Source: Dimorphilus gyrociliatus
Lineage: Eukaryota; Annelida; Polychaeta; Dinophilidae
NCBI GenBank assembly: GCA_904063045.1
Contig: CAJFCJ010000086.1
Location: 1-46,856, forward strand
Length of the DNA: 46,856 nt
Reading direction: 5' to 3'
Position numbers and translations under genes: made by a program. Each line of letters starts with the position of its first letter. Position 1 is the stretch's first letter. Below the pieces are notes generated by a model. The model worked only from the letters and a program-made list of their open reading frames with translations, searched no databases and had not been told where the DNA came from. Shown here piece by piece: positions 30,297-41,860 of this stretch.

Positions 30297-30527
30297 TATT
30301 TATTGTTAGATATAATTAAGTACATAAATTTTTCCTATTAAATTAGTATAAATTTTTTTTTATTATTTTTGAACCCTTTTCGTTGATATAGGTAAGGTAT
30401 AATTAAGTAAATGGTAAATTGATAGGGATTTTCCTGTCACCCCCCAAAAAAAAAATAAATAGGAATTTGTACCATTTTTTTGTGTTTACACTTCCAGAAT
30501 TAAGTACATAAATTTTTTAAAAAGGAT
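30297..30527 (-). repeat. Terminal repeat of a second Ginger-like family, B'
   Basis: Mirror of 27360-27590. Confidence 0.5.
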
Positions 30528-30532
30528 TTTTG

Positions 30533-31514
30533 TTAAAAATTGCTTTCAGGCCCCCTTAAAATTGGATTATATCCCCCCCTAATGTCAATAACAAGGTTGC
30601 AATTGCAAGAAAAAATGATTGATCCGAGCACTTTGTTTTCTTGGTTAGCTGAATTAAATATTTTGAGAAAAAATCATTCTGTAAAAAATGTAAAATTGAT
30701 AGAAATTTAGTAGCACATCATAACATAGATGGTTTGATTTGAATGTGTAAATCAAAAAAATGTGGTAAAGGTAAGGGTTCAATTCGTGATGGCTCTATTT
30801 TCATTAAAATAAAAGCATCACTAAAAAAAATAATTTTTATAATCTTTGAATGGTCCAAAAAAACTCCGTAAATGGATTTATTTGAGCAATATGGTGTAAA
30901 CTATAAACTTTATAAGACGGTTATATCACTAATAAGGAGTAAAATTACATCTGACAGTTCAGCTAAAATAGGAGGTCCTGGTTTAGTCATAGAGATTGAT
31001 GAAAGTGCTGTGACTAAGCGAAAATATAATGTAGGAAGGTGTAATGAGCAATTGTGGGTGGTTGGTGGTCTTTGTAGAACCATAAGAAGATGCTTTTTTG
31101 AAGTTGTAGAAAAAAGAGATTCATTAACTCTTCAGAGAATTATCAATAAGCATGTAGAAGAACTTTCCATTATTATAACCGATGAATGGAAAGGATATAA
31201 TGACATAAAATATCATGATTATGGGCATTTTACAATTAAACATAAAACTAACTTTAAAGACAAAAATGTACCAGAAATTCACACACAAAACATTGAAAAT
31301 CAATGGAGATGGTTGAAACACTACCTAAAAAGTCGTGGTAGTAATATATAAAATAATATGAACGCACATATAAACGATTATTTATTTCTAAAAAAAGAAA
31401 ATCCATTTTTAGACATTTTGTTTCGGATGAAAATTATGAAATGTCATTTTAAATTTAATTATATTTTTATTTCTTTCTAATATTAAATTTTAAGGGGCCC
31501 GAAAGCAATTTTTA
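30533..31514 (+). mobile_element. Dead Merlin element, B'
   Basis: Mirror of 26372-27352, with the same inverted ends around 'gctttcaggcccccttaaaa' and 'aaggggcccgaaagc'. Confidence 0.72.
30616..31351 (+). pseudogene. Merlin (ISXO2-like) transposase pseudogene, B'
   Basis: It has the same lesions as the B copy: a frameshift before the zinc ribbon, TGA at 30740-30742 and TAA at 30869-30871. The open 159-codon part differs at about six residues from the other arm (TIR/TTK, HVEELSI/HIEELSV, ND/NN). These are true substitutions, unlike differences in neighbouring unique genes. Confidence 0.82.
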
Positions 31515-32010
31515 CCAAAATAAATTAAAGCACTTTCAACAAACCATTATAGAGTGTATGCTGATTTAATGAATAACTATGCTTATTGGTGATTTTTTAG
31601 CATCAAAAAAAGATGTTTCTAAAAAGCTCCAGAAAAAGAATGATGTTAAATATCTAGGAAGTCATTGTTAAGAACTATTAATAGCATTGATATGATAAAA
31701 TTAAACACCAAGAATATAGTCATTTAAAAGTTAAGCATAAAATCATTCTAAGAAATATACATATACGGGATATTCCATCTAAAATATTATAAACCAAATA
31801 ATATAGCAGAATATAGATACTAAACTCACTTTGGCTCCATAAAAAGTAATTTTCTAGACAATCATTTATTTCCAAAATCAGAAATGCTTTATATAGAAAT
31901 TGCTACAGCCAAAAGACCATTACAATACTATTTTAAATTAAATATTATTTTTTTTGTTTTTTAATCTTTTACATCAAAAAAATTTATAATAGACATCCTC
32001 TATGATACAG
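31515..32010. other. Non-coding stretch, B'
   Basis: Mirror of 25876-26371. Nothing is supported. Confidence 0.55.
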
Positions 32011-32020
32011 AACACGTGTT
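32011..32020. promoter_or_regulatory. AACACGTGTT palindrome, B'
   Basis: Its last base lies 33 bases before the ATG at 32053, as in the B copy. Confidence 0.55.
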
Positions 32021-32052
32021 TTTAGAATAAAAGAGAATTTTTTTTATATACC

Positions 32053-32790
32053 ATGATTTTTTTAATTTTATTTATATTCAACCATTCCATAACAAAAAAT
32101 AGTTCTAAAATACTATACAATATAACATTAAATAACCTAAATAGTACAAACTTTGAGAACATAGAAAAATATGACAAATTTGGTATGAAAAATTTACTCT
32201 ATTGTTATAACAAATTATTAAATGAAAGTGATAAAGGTAGGAATGTACCTTATTATTTAAATTTACAATTAGTTTATTTGAAAGCAGTTAAAAATATTAG
32301 AAAAAATGTCAATTCTGGATGTAGTTTTGACTGTTTTGATAATCTATACGACAAAATGTTAGACGAGTTAACGATAAATGGATACAATAATCCACTTTAT
32401 ATACAAAAAGAAAGTCGTAGTTTCAATATAAATATAAATAAGAGAATAAAAGAAGAAATTAAAGAAGCAAAAAAAGAAAGGATGTTTAATAAAACCAATT
32501 TAGATATTAAGAGTACGAACTTCAATAACAATAATACAATATCTGATGATACAGACACTGCTAATAATACAATATCTGATGATACAGACACTACTAATAA
32601 TACAATATCTGATGATACAGACACTGCTAATAAAAATACAGAGAGTAAAAGTATATTCGGGGATGTAAGTGATATAACAAAAGAAAGACATAAATACATA
32701 GAAAGTCTAGTAGATCAATTCCCAATTGAAGTTTGTAATTTGATTATTAGAGTAGCAAATAAAATTTGTAATGTCTTATCTAAAAAATAA
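32053..32790 (+). CDS. Putative secreted protein with 11-residue repeats, B' copy
   Basis: This is identical at protein level to 25096-25833 (245 residues): hydrophobic N-terminus, three ISDDTDT repeats, and a 3' end overlapping the 5S terminator. Conservation of a full frame in both arms supports a real gene. Confidence 0.7.
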   Translation: MIFLILFIFNHSITKNSSKILYNITLNNLNSTNFENIEKYDKFGMKNLLYCYNKLLNESDKGRNVPYYLNLQLVYLKAVKNIRKNVNSGCSFDCFDNLYDKMLDELTINGYNNPLYIQKESRSFNININKRIKEEIKEAKKERMFNKTNLDIKSTNFNNNNTISDDTDTANNTISDDTDTTNNTISDDTDTANKNTESKSIFGDVSDITKERHKYIESLVDQFPIEVCNLIIRVANKICNVLSKK

Positions 32791-32795
32791 AAAAA

Positions 32796-32903
32796 CACAG
32801 TACTTGGATTTCCCAAGGGTGCCCCTCAGTACTGACCAAGCTCTTACTAGCTTAACTTCGGAGATCGGACGGGATCCGGTGTACCTAGCAGATATGACCG
32901 TGC
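32796..32903 (-). rRNA. 5S ribosomal RNA, B' copy
   Basis: An exact-looking mirror of 24983-25090. Its terminator T-run (A-run on the plus strand, 32789-32795) overlaps the TAA of the convergent gene. Confidence 0.93.
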
Positions 32904-33087
32904 AATTAATTATATTTTTAATTATTTATATTCTATAAAAATATTATTATAAGATAAAAATAAAATTATTAAAACTAAATTTTTTAGTAAAAAAATATAT
33001 CATAAAAGAAATAATTATTTATATTATCTTACAATTATTTATATTCTATAAAAATATTAGAACTAAATTTTTTAATAAAAAATATAT

Positions 33088-35091
33088 CTAAGGTATATAT
33101 TCTACAAAATCACCTCTTATCTTTAAATAACCTCTCTTTTCTAAAACTTTTAGTCTTTTATCTTTACCTTCAACTAATAATTCATTAATTTTAATATATT
33201 TTCTTCTTTTTAATATATACATTATTTTGGCATCAATTGAATCTGAATTATCACTTTTTATTAAAACTTTCTTTGTATTTTTTTTGTTAAAAATAGGAAT
33301 TAAATTATAAAACTGATTTAAATTTTTATTTTCTATAAATTCATTAATAAATATAGAAAGTGGATGAAAATGATTTAAGAGTACATTCAAGCTCTTATTA
33401 TCATTTATAGATTTATTTATAGATTCTCTATTATTATTATCATTTATAGATTTATTTATAAATTCTTTATTTTTATTTGTATTGTGAATACAATGATAAC
33501 TTAAAAATAATTTATAAATTCTTTTATAGTCATAAAAATCACCTTGTAAATTTAAATCTTTAGTTTTTATTTTTTTAATTCTAAATCTTATTTTTTTAAT
33601 AAAATCATCCCAATTTTCAATAATTAAATTTAAAATATTAAATTGAATTAAAGTAATTCTTAGTTTAATATTATTAAAATAAATTAAACAATTACTAATC
33701 GTATCAATAAATCTTAATTTTTTATTATTTTTTATATTTTTTTTATCAAAATAATCAATTTTATAACTTTTTTGTATTTTTTTAATTTCATTTGGAATTT
33801 CAAAATTAATTTCTTCAAAGTTAATTGAATTACAAGAAGAGAGTACTGTAATTTCATAGTTTTCTATTATTTCTCTATTGTAATTAATAATTTGTTTACA
33901 TCTTCTAAATGTAATATTATTAAATTTATTAATTAACCAATTTTCTTTATTTTTATCAATTCTATCAGAAATTAATCTATTAATTAAATTGAATCTATAA
34001 TTTTCTTCAAAAAAATTTAAATTTTTAAAAGAATTAACTAAAAAATTCAAATCCAAATACTTATCACTCATACTATTTATGTTATTTATATTATTATTTA
34101 TGTTATTTATATTATTTATGTTATTTATATTATTATTATTTATATTATCACTCATATTGATATCATCATTTATGTTACTTATATTATTTATATGGTTGTT
34201 GATATGATAATCATATAAATCTATAAAATTAGGTATAAAATTTATTATTATTTCTTCATTCTCTTGTAAAAGATCTTTTAATACTTTTCTACTCTCTTCA
34301 AATACTTTATAATTAAAAATATTATAAATATTAAATTTTTGTTTAGAATAGTATTCTCTATAAACTTCAGTTAGGTTAAATTCTGCTGTTTTATAAAATC
34401 TTCTAAATAAATCTTCTTCTTCTGTGTTTATGTAATCATTTGAATTTATTTTTTTTAAATAAAAATTTAAAAATTCTTTTTCAATTTCTATAAATTGAAT
34501 TCCTGGTTTTCTATATTTATTTAAAATTTCATCAATTGTTTGTAAATTCTTATACTTATTATTTATATTAATTTCTCTTGTATTATCATCATTTTCTATT
34601 GTATTTGTAGTATTAATTCCTTTTGTATTTGTAGTATTCGCTTCTGTTCTTTCAATTCTCTCATAATACAATCTTTTTAAATAAATTATACTTCTTTCTT
34701 TAAACACAGAAAATACACTTGTGTTTAACTTTGGATTCTTTTGTAATACTTTGAATATCTCTGCTAAATTTTTAGTTTTTAAATTCACTCCTTGAAATGT
34801 TGTTTTGTTATTTGTTAAAAAGTTTCTAAAAATTGATTTCATTCTTTGTGATATTTTCTTTCTAGACATTTTTATAAAAACTGGGGAAATCACTCTTTTT
34901 AACTTATAAGTTGTTTTTTTATAGTTCTTGTAAATTCTTGGTAGATTTTCTACTTCTATTTTGCCTTCTAAAGATTCTTTTAGTTGACTTAAAAGATCAT
35001 CTATGAATGTTTTATAAGTTTTAAGTAGTATTGATTTGTTAAGATTCTTTTGTATAAGGATAGGTTCCATTGTTAAACATTCATGTTTCAT
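33088..35091 (-). CDS. Divergent cullin-like protein, B' copy
   Basis: 667 residues, the same as 22813-24798 except for six extra residues in the NNIN low-complexity run (plus-strand about 34075-34140). The C-terminal cullin-like winged helix is unchanged. An in-frame trinucleotide-type length change is typical of alleles or of repeat slippage. Confidence 0.55.
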   Translation of the reverse strand: MKHECLTMEPILIQKNLNKSILLKTYKTFIDDLLSQLKESLEGKIEVENLPRIYKNYKKTTYKLKRVISPVFIKMSRKKISQRMKSIFRNFLTNNKTTFQGVNLKTKNLAEIFKVLQKNPKLNTSVFSVFKERSIIYLKRLYYERIERTEANTTNTKGINTTNTIENDDNTREININNKYKNLQTIDEILNKYRKPGIQFIEIEKEFLNFYLKKINSNDYINTEEEDLFRRFYKTAEFNLTEVYREYYSKQKFNIYNIFNYKVFEESRKVLKDLLQENEEIIINFIPNFIDLYDYHINNHINNISNINDDINMSDNINNNNINNINNINNINNNINNINSMSDKYLDLNFLVNSFKNLNFFEENYRFNLINRLISDRIDKNKENWLINKFNNITFRRCKQIINYNREIIENYEITVLSSCNSINFEEINFEIPNEIKKIQKSYKIDYFDKKNIKNNKKLRFIDTISNCLIYFNNIKLRITLIQFNILNLIIENWDDFIKKIRFRIKKIKTKDLNLQGDFYDYKRIYKLFLSYHCIHNTNKNKEFINKSINDNNNRESINKSINDNKSLNVLLNHFHPLSIFINEFIENKNLNQFYNLIPIFNKKNTKKVLIKSDNSDSIDAKIMYILKRRKYIKINELLVEGKDKRLKVLEKRGYLKIRGDFVEYIP

Positions 35092-35099
35092 TTAGGGTC

Positions 35100-35450
35100 T
35101 TTAAATTCTCTTTTATTTTATTTTATTTTTTTTAAATTCTTGGATTTATGCATTATTTTTTTAAAAATTTATTTTATTTTATAAATTCTTGGATTTATGC
35201 ATTATTTTTTTAAAATTTATTTTTTTTTTAAATTCTCTTTTATTTTATTTTTTTTTAATTTATAGTTCTTTTGTTCATGCATAATTTTTTTAAATTCTCT
35301 TTTTTTTAATTTATAGCTCTTTTGTTCATGCATAATTTTTTTAAATTCTCTTTTTTTTAATTTATAGCTCTTTTGTTCATGCATAATTTTTTTAAATTTT
35401 TTTTTAAATTCTCTTTTTTAATTTATAACTCTTTTGTTTATGCATAATTT
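35100..35450 (-). repeat. 50-52-bp minisatellite, B' copy
   Basis: Mirror of 22440-22790 with small length differences in A/T runs. It lies between the divergent Rpn6 and cullin-like genes. Confidence 0.85.
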
Positions 35451-35517
35451 TTTTAAAAATTTATTTTTTTTAATTAATTAATATTTTTTAATTTATTTAT
35501 TAAATAAAATAATTGAA

Positions 35518-35520
35518 CCC
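35518..35520 (+). promoter_or_regulatory. CCC start-proximal signal before Rpn6
   Basis: CCC lies four bases before ATG 35525. This supports that ATG rather than the upstream TTG that opens the longer frame. Confidence 0.4.
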
Positions 35521-35524
35521 ATCA

Positions 35525-36613
35525 ATGCAAACAGAAAACCAACAAATTGAAATACTAATATCAAATTTCAACTACGATGAACTCTTAAACATGGTTAAGT
35601 CTTCACCAGAACCACAACACAACTCTGATAAACTAATAAAAATACTACTACAAAGTCTTTTTGAAGAACAAAATTTAAAAAAGTCATCAAAAGATGAAAT
35701 TTTAGAATTTTTAAAAAAACTAAAAAAATATTTAAAAAAGCATAAAAGAAAATTTATTTGTAATGAAGTTAAAATAAAAATTTGTGAATTGTTAATGCTT
35801 AATAAGAACTATAGGAAATGTTTAAGAGTCACTAAAAAATTAGTAAAAAAATTAAAGAAGATTGATGATAAAATAAAGTTAATAACTTTGTATGTAATTG
35901 AAAGTAAGGTTTATTATTCTATTAAAAACAGTTCAAAAGCTAAAAGTGCATTGACAAGTGCGAGAGCATTAGCACTAGGTTTGTATAATCCTAAGATTAT
36001 GTCAGAGATAGATATGAGGAGTGGTATGTACTCTTGTGATGATAGAAGCTATTTGGCTGCAACTGCCTACTTTTTAGAAGCTCTAGACATCTCAAAAGAC
36101 TATAAAAATAATGAATATTTGAAATGTTTGAGTTACTTAATTTTATGTAAAATTATTTTAAAAAAATTTGAAGAAATTAATGGAATTTTTGAAAATAAAA
36201 ATTATAGAATTTGCATAAATGAAAAAATAATAGAATTTATGATGAAAATTAAAAAATCTTGTGAAAATAAAAATCTTAAAAGTTTTAATGAACTTTTAAG
36301 TGAGAATTATGAAATTTTAGATGACTTTTTAAAGAAACATTTAGAGTATTTATACGACTTAACCTTAAATGCTAACATTTTAAAAATAGTCAAACCTTAT
36401 TCACAACTTAAGATACAATTTATCGCAGATAAACTAAACTTTGATAAAAGCTTAGTAGAGAATAAGCTTAGGTTATTAATATTAGATGGTAAAATTCATG
36501 GAAATATAGATCAAAGCATGGAAGCTTTAATTATTAGTGAAAATGTCAAAGATGAAAATATTGTTGAAGCTAGACAGGTGGATAAATTGTTAGAATTTAC
36601 AGAAAATTTGTAA
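35525..36613 (+). CDS. RPN6: 26S proteasome regulatory subunit Rpn6 (PSMD11 family)
   Basis: The protein has 362 residues from ATG 35525, shorter than the usual 420-430. Helical repeats fill residues about 1-240, including KSALTSARALA and SEIDMRSGMYS. These match the family's 'KAALTSART..' and 'ALDMQSGI..' blocks. The PCI winged helix at about 283-337 reads ILKIVKPYSQLKIQFIADKL, then LILDGKIHGNIDQSMEALI, close to the family's 'VIEPFSRVQIEHIA...ILDQGEGVLI'. Rpn6 is a scaffold of the proteasome lid that braces lid, base and core particle. The N-terminus is shortened, as often in microsporidia. This is the intact copy; the one in B has a one-base loss. Confidence 0.93.
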   Translation: MQTENQQIEILISNFNYDELLNMVKSSPEPQHNSDKLIKILLQSLFEEQNLKKSSKDEILEFLKKLKKYLKKHKRKFICNEVKIKICELLMLNKNYRKCLRVTKKLVKKLKKIDDKIKLITLYVIESKVYYSIKNSSKAKSALTSARALALGLYNPKIMSEIDMRSGMYSCDDRSYLAATAYFLEALDISKDYKNNEYLKCLSYLILCKIILKKFEEINGIFENKNYRICINEKIIEFMMKIKKSCENKNLKSFNELLSENYEILDDFLKKHLEYLYDLTLNANILKIVKPYSQLKIQFIADKLNFDKSLVENKLRLLILDGKIHGNIDQSMEALIISENVKDENIVEARQVDKLLEFTENL

Positions 36614-37131
36614 AAAAATTATTAAAAGTGTTTTTTTTAGATTCAATTTTGAAAATAAAATTGTTTTTTAAAAAAGCTTTAATATTGAAATTGTTTTATA
36701 AAATTGAATATAAATTTATATAATTTTTTTAAAAAATTTATCTTTTTATGATTCTCTGAAAAACAAATACTATAAAAAGAATGAATTTATATAATTGATA
36801 AAGTTTTATTGGATGTTTTATAATAAATGTTTGTTATTTTATTTTTTTTTATAATTTTTAGATATTTTGTGAAAAAAATTATAGGATTTAGAAAATTATA
36901 TTTAATAATTAATTAAAGGTATTTTATTTGTTAATGTAGCTTAAAACTATTTTTATTGATTTTAAATATTTAGACTTGAATTCTTCTATTGTATTATTCC
37001 ATAATTCGTTAGTTTACATATCTGATATAATCAGTGATTTTATGTACTTTTTCAATTTACTTTTACTAATAGTTCAAAAAAATAACATCTATAGGTTTAG
37101 ATATTGTGATCTTATGAAAAAGCTTATTTCC
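36614..37131. other. Non-coding stretch, B'
   Basis: Mirror of 20761-21279. Nothing is supported. Confidence 0.55.
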
Positions 37132-37462
37132 CCTATTTCATTTTTTTAAGTTGTTTTTTGACTTTAGACACGTGACAAAAGTATTGTCTTATTGAAAAAT
37201 AAATCTGCTAGATTAGCCTTTATCAATGCATTTTTAATATTAAGATAGTATAATTTGAAATGTTCTGGACATGGTTTCCTAGGCCTTTTAATACATACAT
37301 TCCCGTATATTAATTTCTCTTCAAAAGTATGGTTTGTTTAGATTAAATCGTTTTGGGTTTTAAACCTCTTATTATTTTATTCATAACAACTCCTTTCTAT
37401 CACATTCACATAGTAGGAATCTAAATTTATCCCCATATAACATTGTTTCATTAATATCTAGT
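37132..37462 (-). pseudogene. Unrecognised coding remnant, B'
   Basis: Mirror of 20430-20760, with the same short Cys-containing fragments. Confidence 0.3.
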
Positions 37463-38463
37463 CTTTACTCCCTTAATGGTTCCCGTATTGATTGATTAAT
37501 CTAGATAAATAATGTTTAGTACTGGAGCTTATTTAATGTTTTTCTTATAGTATTTGTAAAAACATTGACTGATATAAATTTTAACACCTATTTTGATGAC
37601 AAAAGTGAATTTTTTAAACGGTCCTTAATAAAATCTTTATAGATATACGAAAAAAGAGTTTCTTCTACTAGAATTCGGTATTCTTTCGATAATTCCTATT
37701 TATAACTTTTTGAGATGATATCTAGATTTTAGATTAAAAAACGCTGTCTTTTCGTTGCTATTACTAATAATGTTATTATTTCTCTAACTTTAATCTTAAA
37801 ACAGAATATTTTATTTCTTGTAACTAGTGCTTATCCAATATAAGAGGGGATTTTTATATAAACTTATACTAATATAGAATGAGAATTCAATTTATAGAAA
37901 TTTTGTATAAAACAAATATGTATTATATGATATTCAATAAACTCTTTTTAGTTATTTTAATCTTGGAAGCTTTTTTTTTAGAATACCTAACTTCACTTTC
38001 AATAGTGTAATAATAGAAAGAAAATTTTAAAATTTATATTTACTAAATTTTAGATTGGTTTCAACAAAGCTTAAGTTTATCAAAACATCTATTTATCTAA
38101 TATTTGTAAAACTTTTAGCTTTTTACATCTTAAGAAAAAAGATCTCCTTTTTGTAAATAAATATGACTTTAGTTGAAATAAAGCGTAAAATGATTTTCAA
38201 TAAATATTCTAATATTTAAATAATATGGAGGTTCTGGTGAAAAACAAGTTGTAAACTAATTTCCAAATTCCATGCTATTTAGGGAAGGTTGATCAAAAAT
38301 ATAACGTTACTAAAAATATATAAATGAGTGTTGATTGTTTATTGACTAGAGCCTATTTTTTTATATTTAATAAGAAAGGCTAATAGATTCAATATTGTAA
38401 GATGTTTTCTTATTTTATTAAGAGTTTTTATAACAATTTATCACTTTTAACAAACAGAGTAAA
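37463..38463. other. Non-coding stretch, B'
   Basis: Mirror of 19424-20429. Differences seen are homopolymer length changes only (for example near 37698). No gene. Confidence 0.6.
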
Positions 38464-38473
38464 AACACGTGTT
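38464..38473. promoter_or_regulatory. AACACGTGTT palindrome, B' RING copy
   Basis: It ends 33 bases before the ATG at 38506, as in the other copies. Confidence 0.55.
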
Positions 38474-38505
38474 AACAAAATTTAAAAGAATTTATTTTTG
38501 TATCC

Positions 38506-39736
38506 ATGATTTCTTTCTTTAATTATATGATTAACTTTTTAATTGGTTATAACAAAGCGCATGTTTTTTCGAGAATTAAAGATATGAATTCGACGCTAGA
38601 GTTAAAACAAAAAGATTTCAGCAAAGTGAAGAAAAGCTTGTGGCCGATCTAAACATTAAGATGAAGTTTCTAAAAAAAGCATTAGACAATTACGAACTGA
38701 AAGAGCGACTTGGGAATAGAAGTGATGATATAATTTCTTTATATGATGAATATATTTTGTATTTAAGACTGAATATGTTTAGAGATGATTTATCTAGCTT
38801 CAAAAAGAGGTTATATGTATTAGTTCGAAAAATTAATAGTATGAAAGTTGATGAAGTCATTAAGAGTCTATCCGCTTTAAAAAATTCAATGAAATTTCAT
38901 TTATATACGGATCATATAAAAGAAGATGGTACAATAAGGAATGTTTTATATGATTTGAAGCAATTAAATGATGCATTGAGTATTAACATGTGTGATTATT
39001 GTAACAAGCATTTTACAGATGATACATTCAAGGTAATATTTTCGTGTAAACATAAATTCCATGCCAAGCCATGTATTTTAAATTTTAATCCTCTTTATTT
39101 TTCTACAGAAAATCCAGAAATTGAGTGTATAATTTGTAAGAATGATAAAATAGTGTCAAATGCCGTAAACTTAATATCACCAACAGGGTACATAGTGATG
39201 TTGAGCAATATATTGACGATATAGATATTATCCAGCATTTAACCCGCCTTTCACCTTCATCAAATACTTTAAGGAGATCATTACATATAATATCTATGAT
39301 TATAATTATTTAGGCCAACCATTATATGGATTTACTATTCATTTGGACTATAACGTTTATTTATTAGGTAGTTTAATCGTAGAAAATAAGCTAAGTCTTA
39401 CTATTTGTGATAAATTAATGACATCTTTTTTCCAGAAACAAAAACAATAAAATGTATTATTGAAAGAACAATGAAATCGATTGTGGATTACTCAGATTCA
39501 ACGGATGCTGATGTTGACCCACCTTTTAACATTAAAGAGCTCGACGGTCATAATATGGTAAGATTAAATGCGATAAAAGTTTCAGATAAACAGCAAATCA
39601 AGTATAAAAAAAATATATAAGAGCTTACAAGGATGGTGTAGAACATTATAAAAACTATTTAAATGGAAAAACAGAATATTATCCACTTAAAAATCTATTT
39701 TCAAGAGTATTTAATGCAAAGAGATCGACCTTTTGA
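38506..39736 (+). pseudogene. RING-type zinc-finger gene, frameshifted copy in B'
   Basis: This is the same gene as 18146-19381, broken by at least five one-base losses in homopolymers: an A-run near 38605, GGGG to GGG near 39187, CCCC to CCC near 39242, a T-run near 39430, and an A-run near 39610. All eight zinc-ligand positions are still encoded in the 38640-39224 part. Five losses, all in homopolymers and all in one direction, look like consensus error rather than decay. Confidence 0.75.
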
Positions 39737-40640
39737 TTTTTTAATAATTGTCGGGATATCAGTAAATTTATATTATTTTTAAATTAAAGTGGTATTTCTC
39801 ATTTATACTAAATATCTATTTAAGTTTTTTTTATGAAATTGAACAATGACTTATAATTTTTATTAGCTCAAAAAAATAATCGGTTTATATGTTAAACAAC
39901 TAAACAGAAAACTTTAAACTATATTTTTGTTGAAAATAGCTTTAAATTGACTTTTTTGATTTTTTATTCATAAAACTTTTCTTAATTCGTCAGAATTGCG
40001 GGGCTAAACTAATAAAAAAATAGGTCAAAGTCGTGAAATTTATAGCAAACATTTATAATTTTCCCACATTTTATAAAAAGCCTATTAAATGAATTGATAA
40101 TAAACAAATATTTGAAATAAGCACCAAATTAAGGCATTAGAGATGAAATGAGGGGTTCACTAAAGTTCAAGGTTATTGCAGAACAGTATTCATTGTTTAT
40201 TTATAGTTTGCAATATATAAACTTAATTTAAGTTAGAAATAGTGATAATCCTAAAATAGAATTTTTTTAATATTAAATAAAGAATTTTATGTTTCCAAGA
40301 GTTTCGAAATAGAAATAATAGAAATGCTATTATTATACTCAATATATCCTAATAATTAAAGAGCGCTTTTAATTTATATATACAGTCAGATTATTGTTGT
40401 TACTTTTTGGTAACATTTTTTAGTTCCTTAAAATCACTCTATTTTATCATAAGTTTAGTTTTATATTAACTAAGACCATCAAAGGTGATTAAAAGTAACT
40501 TATTTATATAGAGGATGTATTTAACCAATAGGATATTGATTTAATAAAATCAACAAAAGGCACGAATAAAATCTAAAACTATTAAAAACTACATTAAATT
40601 ACATTTTCCATTAATAATTTTAATTAATTAGAAGATTAAA
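39737..40640. other. Non-coding stretch, B'
   Basis: Mirror of 17236-18145. Nothing is supported. Confidence 0.6.
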
Positions 40641-41678
40641 TCAATTACTATTAATTTCATGCGACTCTGAAATTATTCGTTCATTTTCTTTATTCAAACC
40701 AGACTTTATAACTTCGGTTTCTGGCTGTTTTTCATCATTTCGCTTAGTACTATTACAAGCTTCATCTTCTTTTAGTGTTTCATACTTATTATTAGTGTAA
40801 TACTTCGTAACTACTTCACCGTTTTCTTTGAACTCCCTATTAAAGTCCTCTAGCAATGGTTTGGTTTCTTCACTATTGTTAATTCCTTCTTCTAGATCTT
40901 CCTTTTGGTAATCATCATCACTAGAGCTACTATCTTGGTCTGTTTGCTTAGAAGTTCTTGATATATCTTTATCATCTGAAGATAGCTCTGTAGAATCAAC
41001 TGTATTAGATGAATATTCATCTTCGGAAGAGGGATTTATATCAACCTCCAATGAACTTAAAATCTCCTTTCCTATAGAATTTTTAGGTTCTTCGTTGAAT
41101 ATGGAATTACAATGGAAGTTCCGAATAACAATCTTACCTAACCTTAAATTTTTGACATGAATTGATTTAGAAGATTCATCAAACATCGAGTCATTTTCTG
41201 ATCTCAATTTAGACTTATTTTGCATAGTTTCTTTTAGTTTTCTAGTTTTTTTTTTAGAATCAATACTATCATCTTTTCTTTGTAAATGGTTTTCATTTAA
41301 AATCCATGGTTTATTATGAACAAAAGTATCTGGATCTGAAAGTTTGCTATCTAAATAATAAATAAAATTCTCTAACTCAGCATATTGTTCCTTTTTAAGC
41401 ATATTTAGCGTATCTTCTATTGCGGTAATTAAGAAACATTGTTTAATGATTATCTCTTCCTTTTCTAGGCTATTTGGGTTCAAAAACACTTTTTTATCAT
41501 AACTCATAAACTTTTCAATTAATTCCTGAGGATTAATTGAGGTATCCTCAACAAGTTGACTTCTTTCAATCAATTGTTCGCCTAGACTTTGTATTTTCTT
41601 ATTAATTAAACTGTGAAGCGACACTTCTACAGAGTCAGCTGAGAATACAGTGCTTAATAGATTAAACATGATTAGCAT
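40641..41678 (-). CDS. Acidic Ser/Asp-rich protein, A'' copy
   Basis: 345 residues, identical to 16198-17235, with the same CCC directly before the ATG. Its 5' flank carries the Merlin insertion, whose near end is about 180 bases upstream of the start codon. If this copy is real, its promoter context is altered. Confidence 0.68.
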   Translation of the reverse strand: MLIMFNLLSTVFSADSVEVSLHSLINKKIQSLGEQLIERSQLVEDTSINPQELIEKFMSYDKKVFLNPNSLEKEEIIIKQCFLITAIEDTLNMLKKEQYAELENFIYYLDSKLSDPDTFVHNKPWILNENHLQRKDDSIDSKKKTRKLKETMQNKSKLRSENDSMFDESSKSIHVKNLRLGKIVIRNFHCNSIFNEEPKNSIGKEILSSLEVDINPSSEDEYSSNTVDSTELSSDDKDISRTSKQTDQDSSSSDDDYQKEDLEEGINNSEETKPLLEDFNREFKENGEVVTKYYTNNKYETLKEDEACNSTKRNDEKQPETEVIKSGLNKENERIISESHEINSN

Positions 41679-41860
41679 GGGCTGCTATAAGTTTCTATAC
41701 TTTATACTTTTTCTGTAAAAGGACAATTTTGATTTTTATATCTCATCAAAATATACTTCAATCTTATAAATATTTGTTTAAAAAATAATTATTCTATTTT
41801 CAATTTAGCTAAATTACTAGAAACACTATTTAAATTAAAATATTATGTTATACATTTTTT

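Noticed and set aside
30770-30795. tRNA-like B box ('gggttcaattcgtg')
   Set aside because: It lies within the Merlin zinc-ribbon coding remnant. No acceptor stem or anticodon arm can be formed around it.
35513-35524. TTG-initiated extension of Rpn6 by four codons
   Set aside because: The ATG at 35525 is preceded by a CCC signal, and a TTG start is not expected in a eukaryotic nuclear gene.
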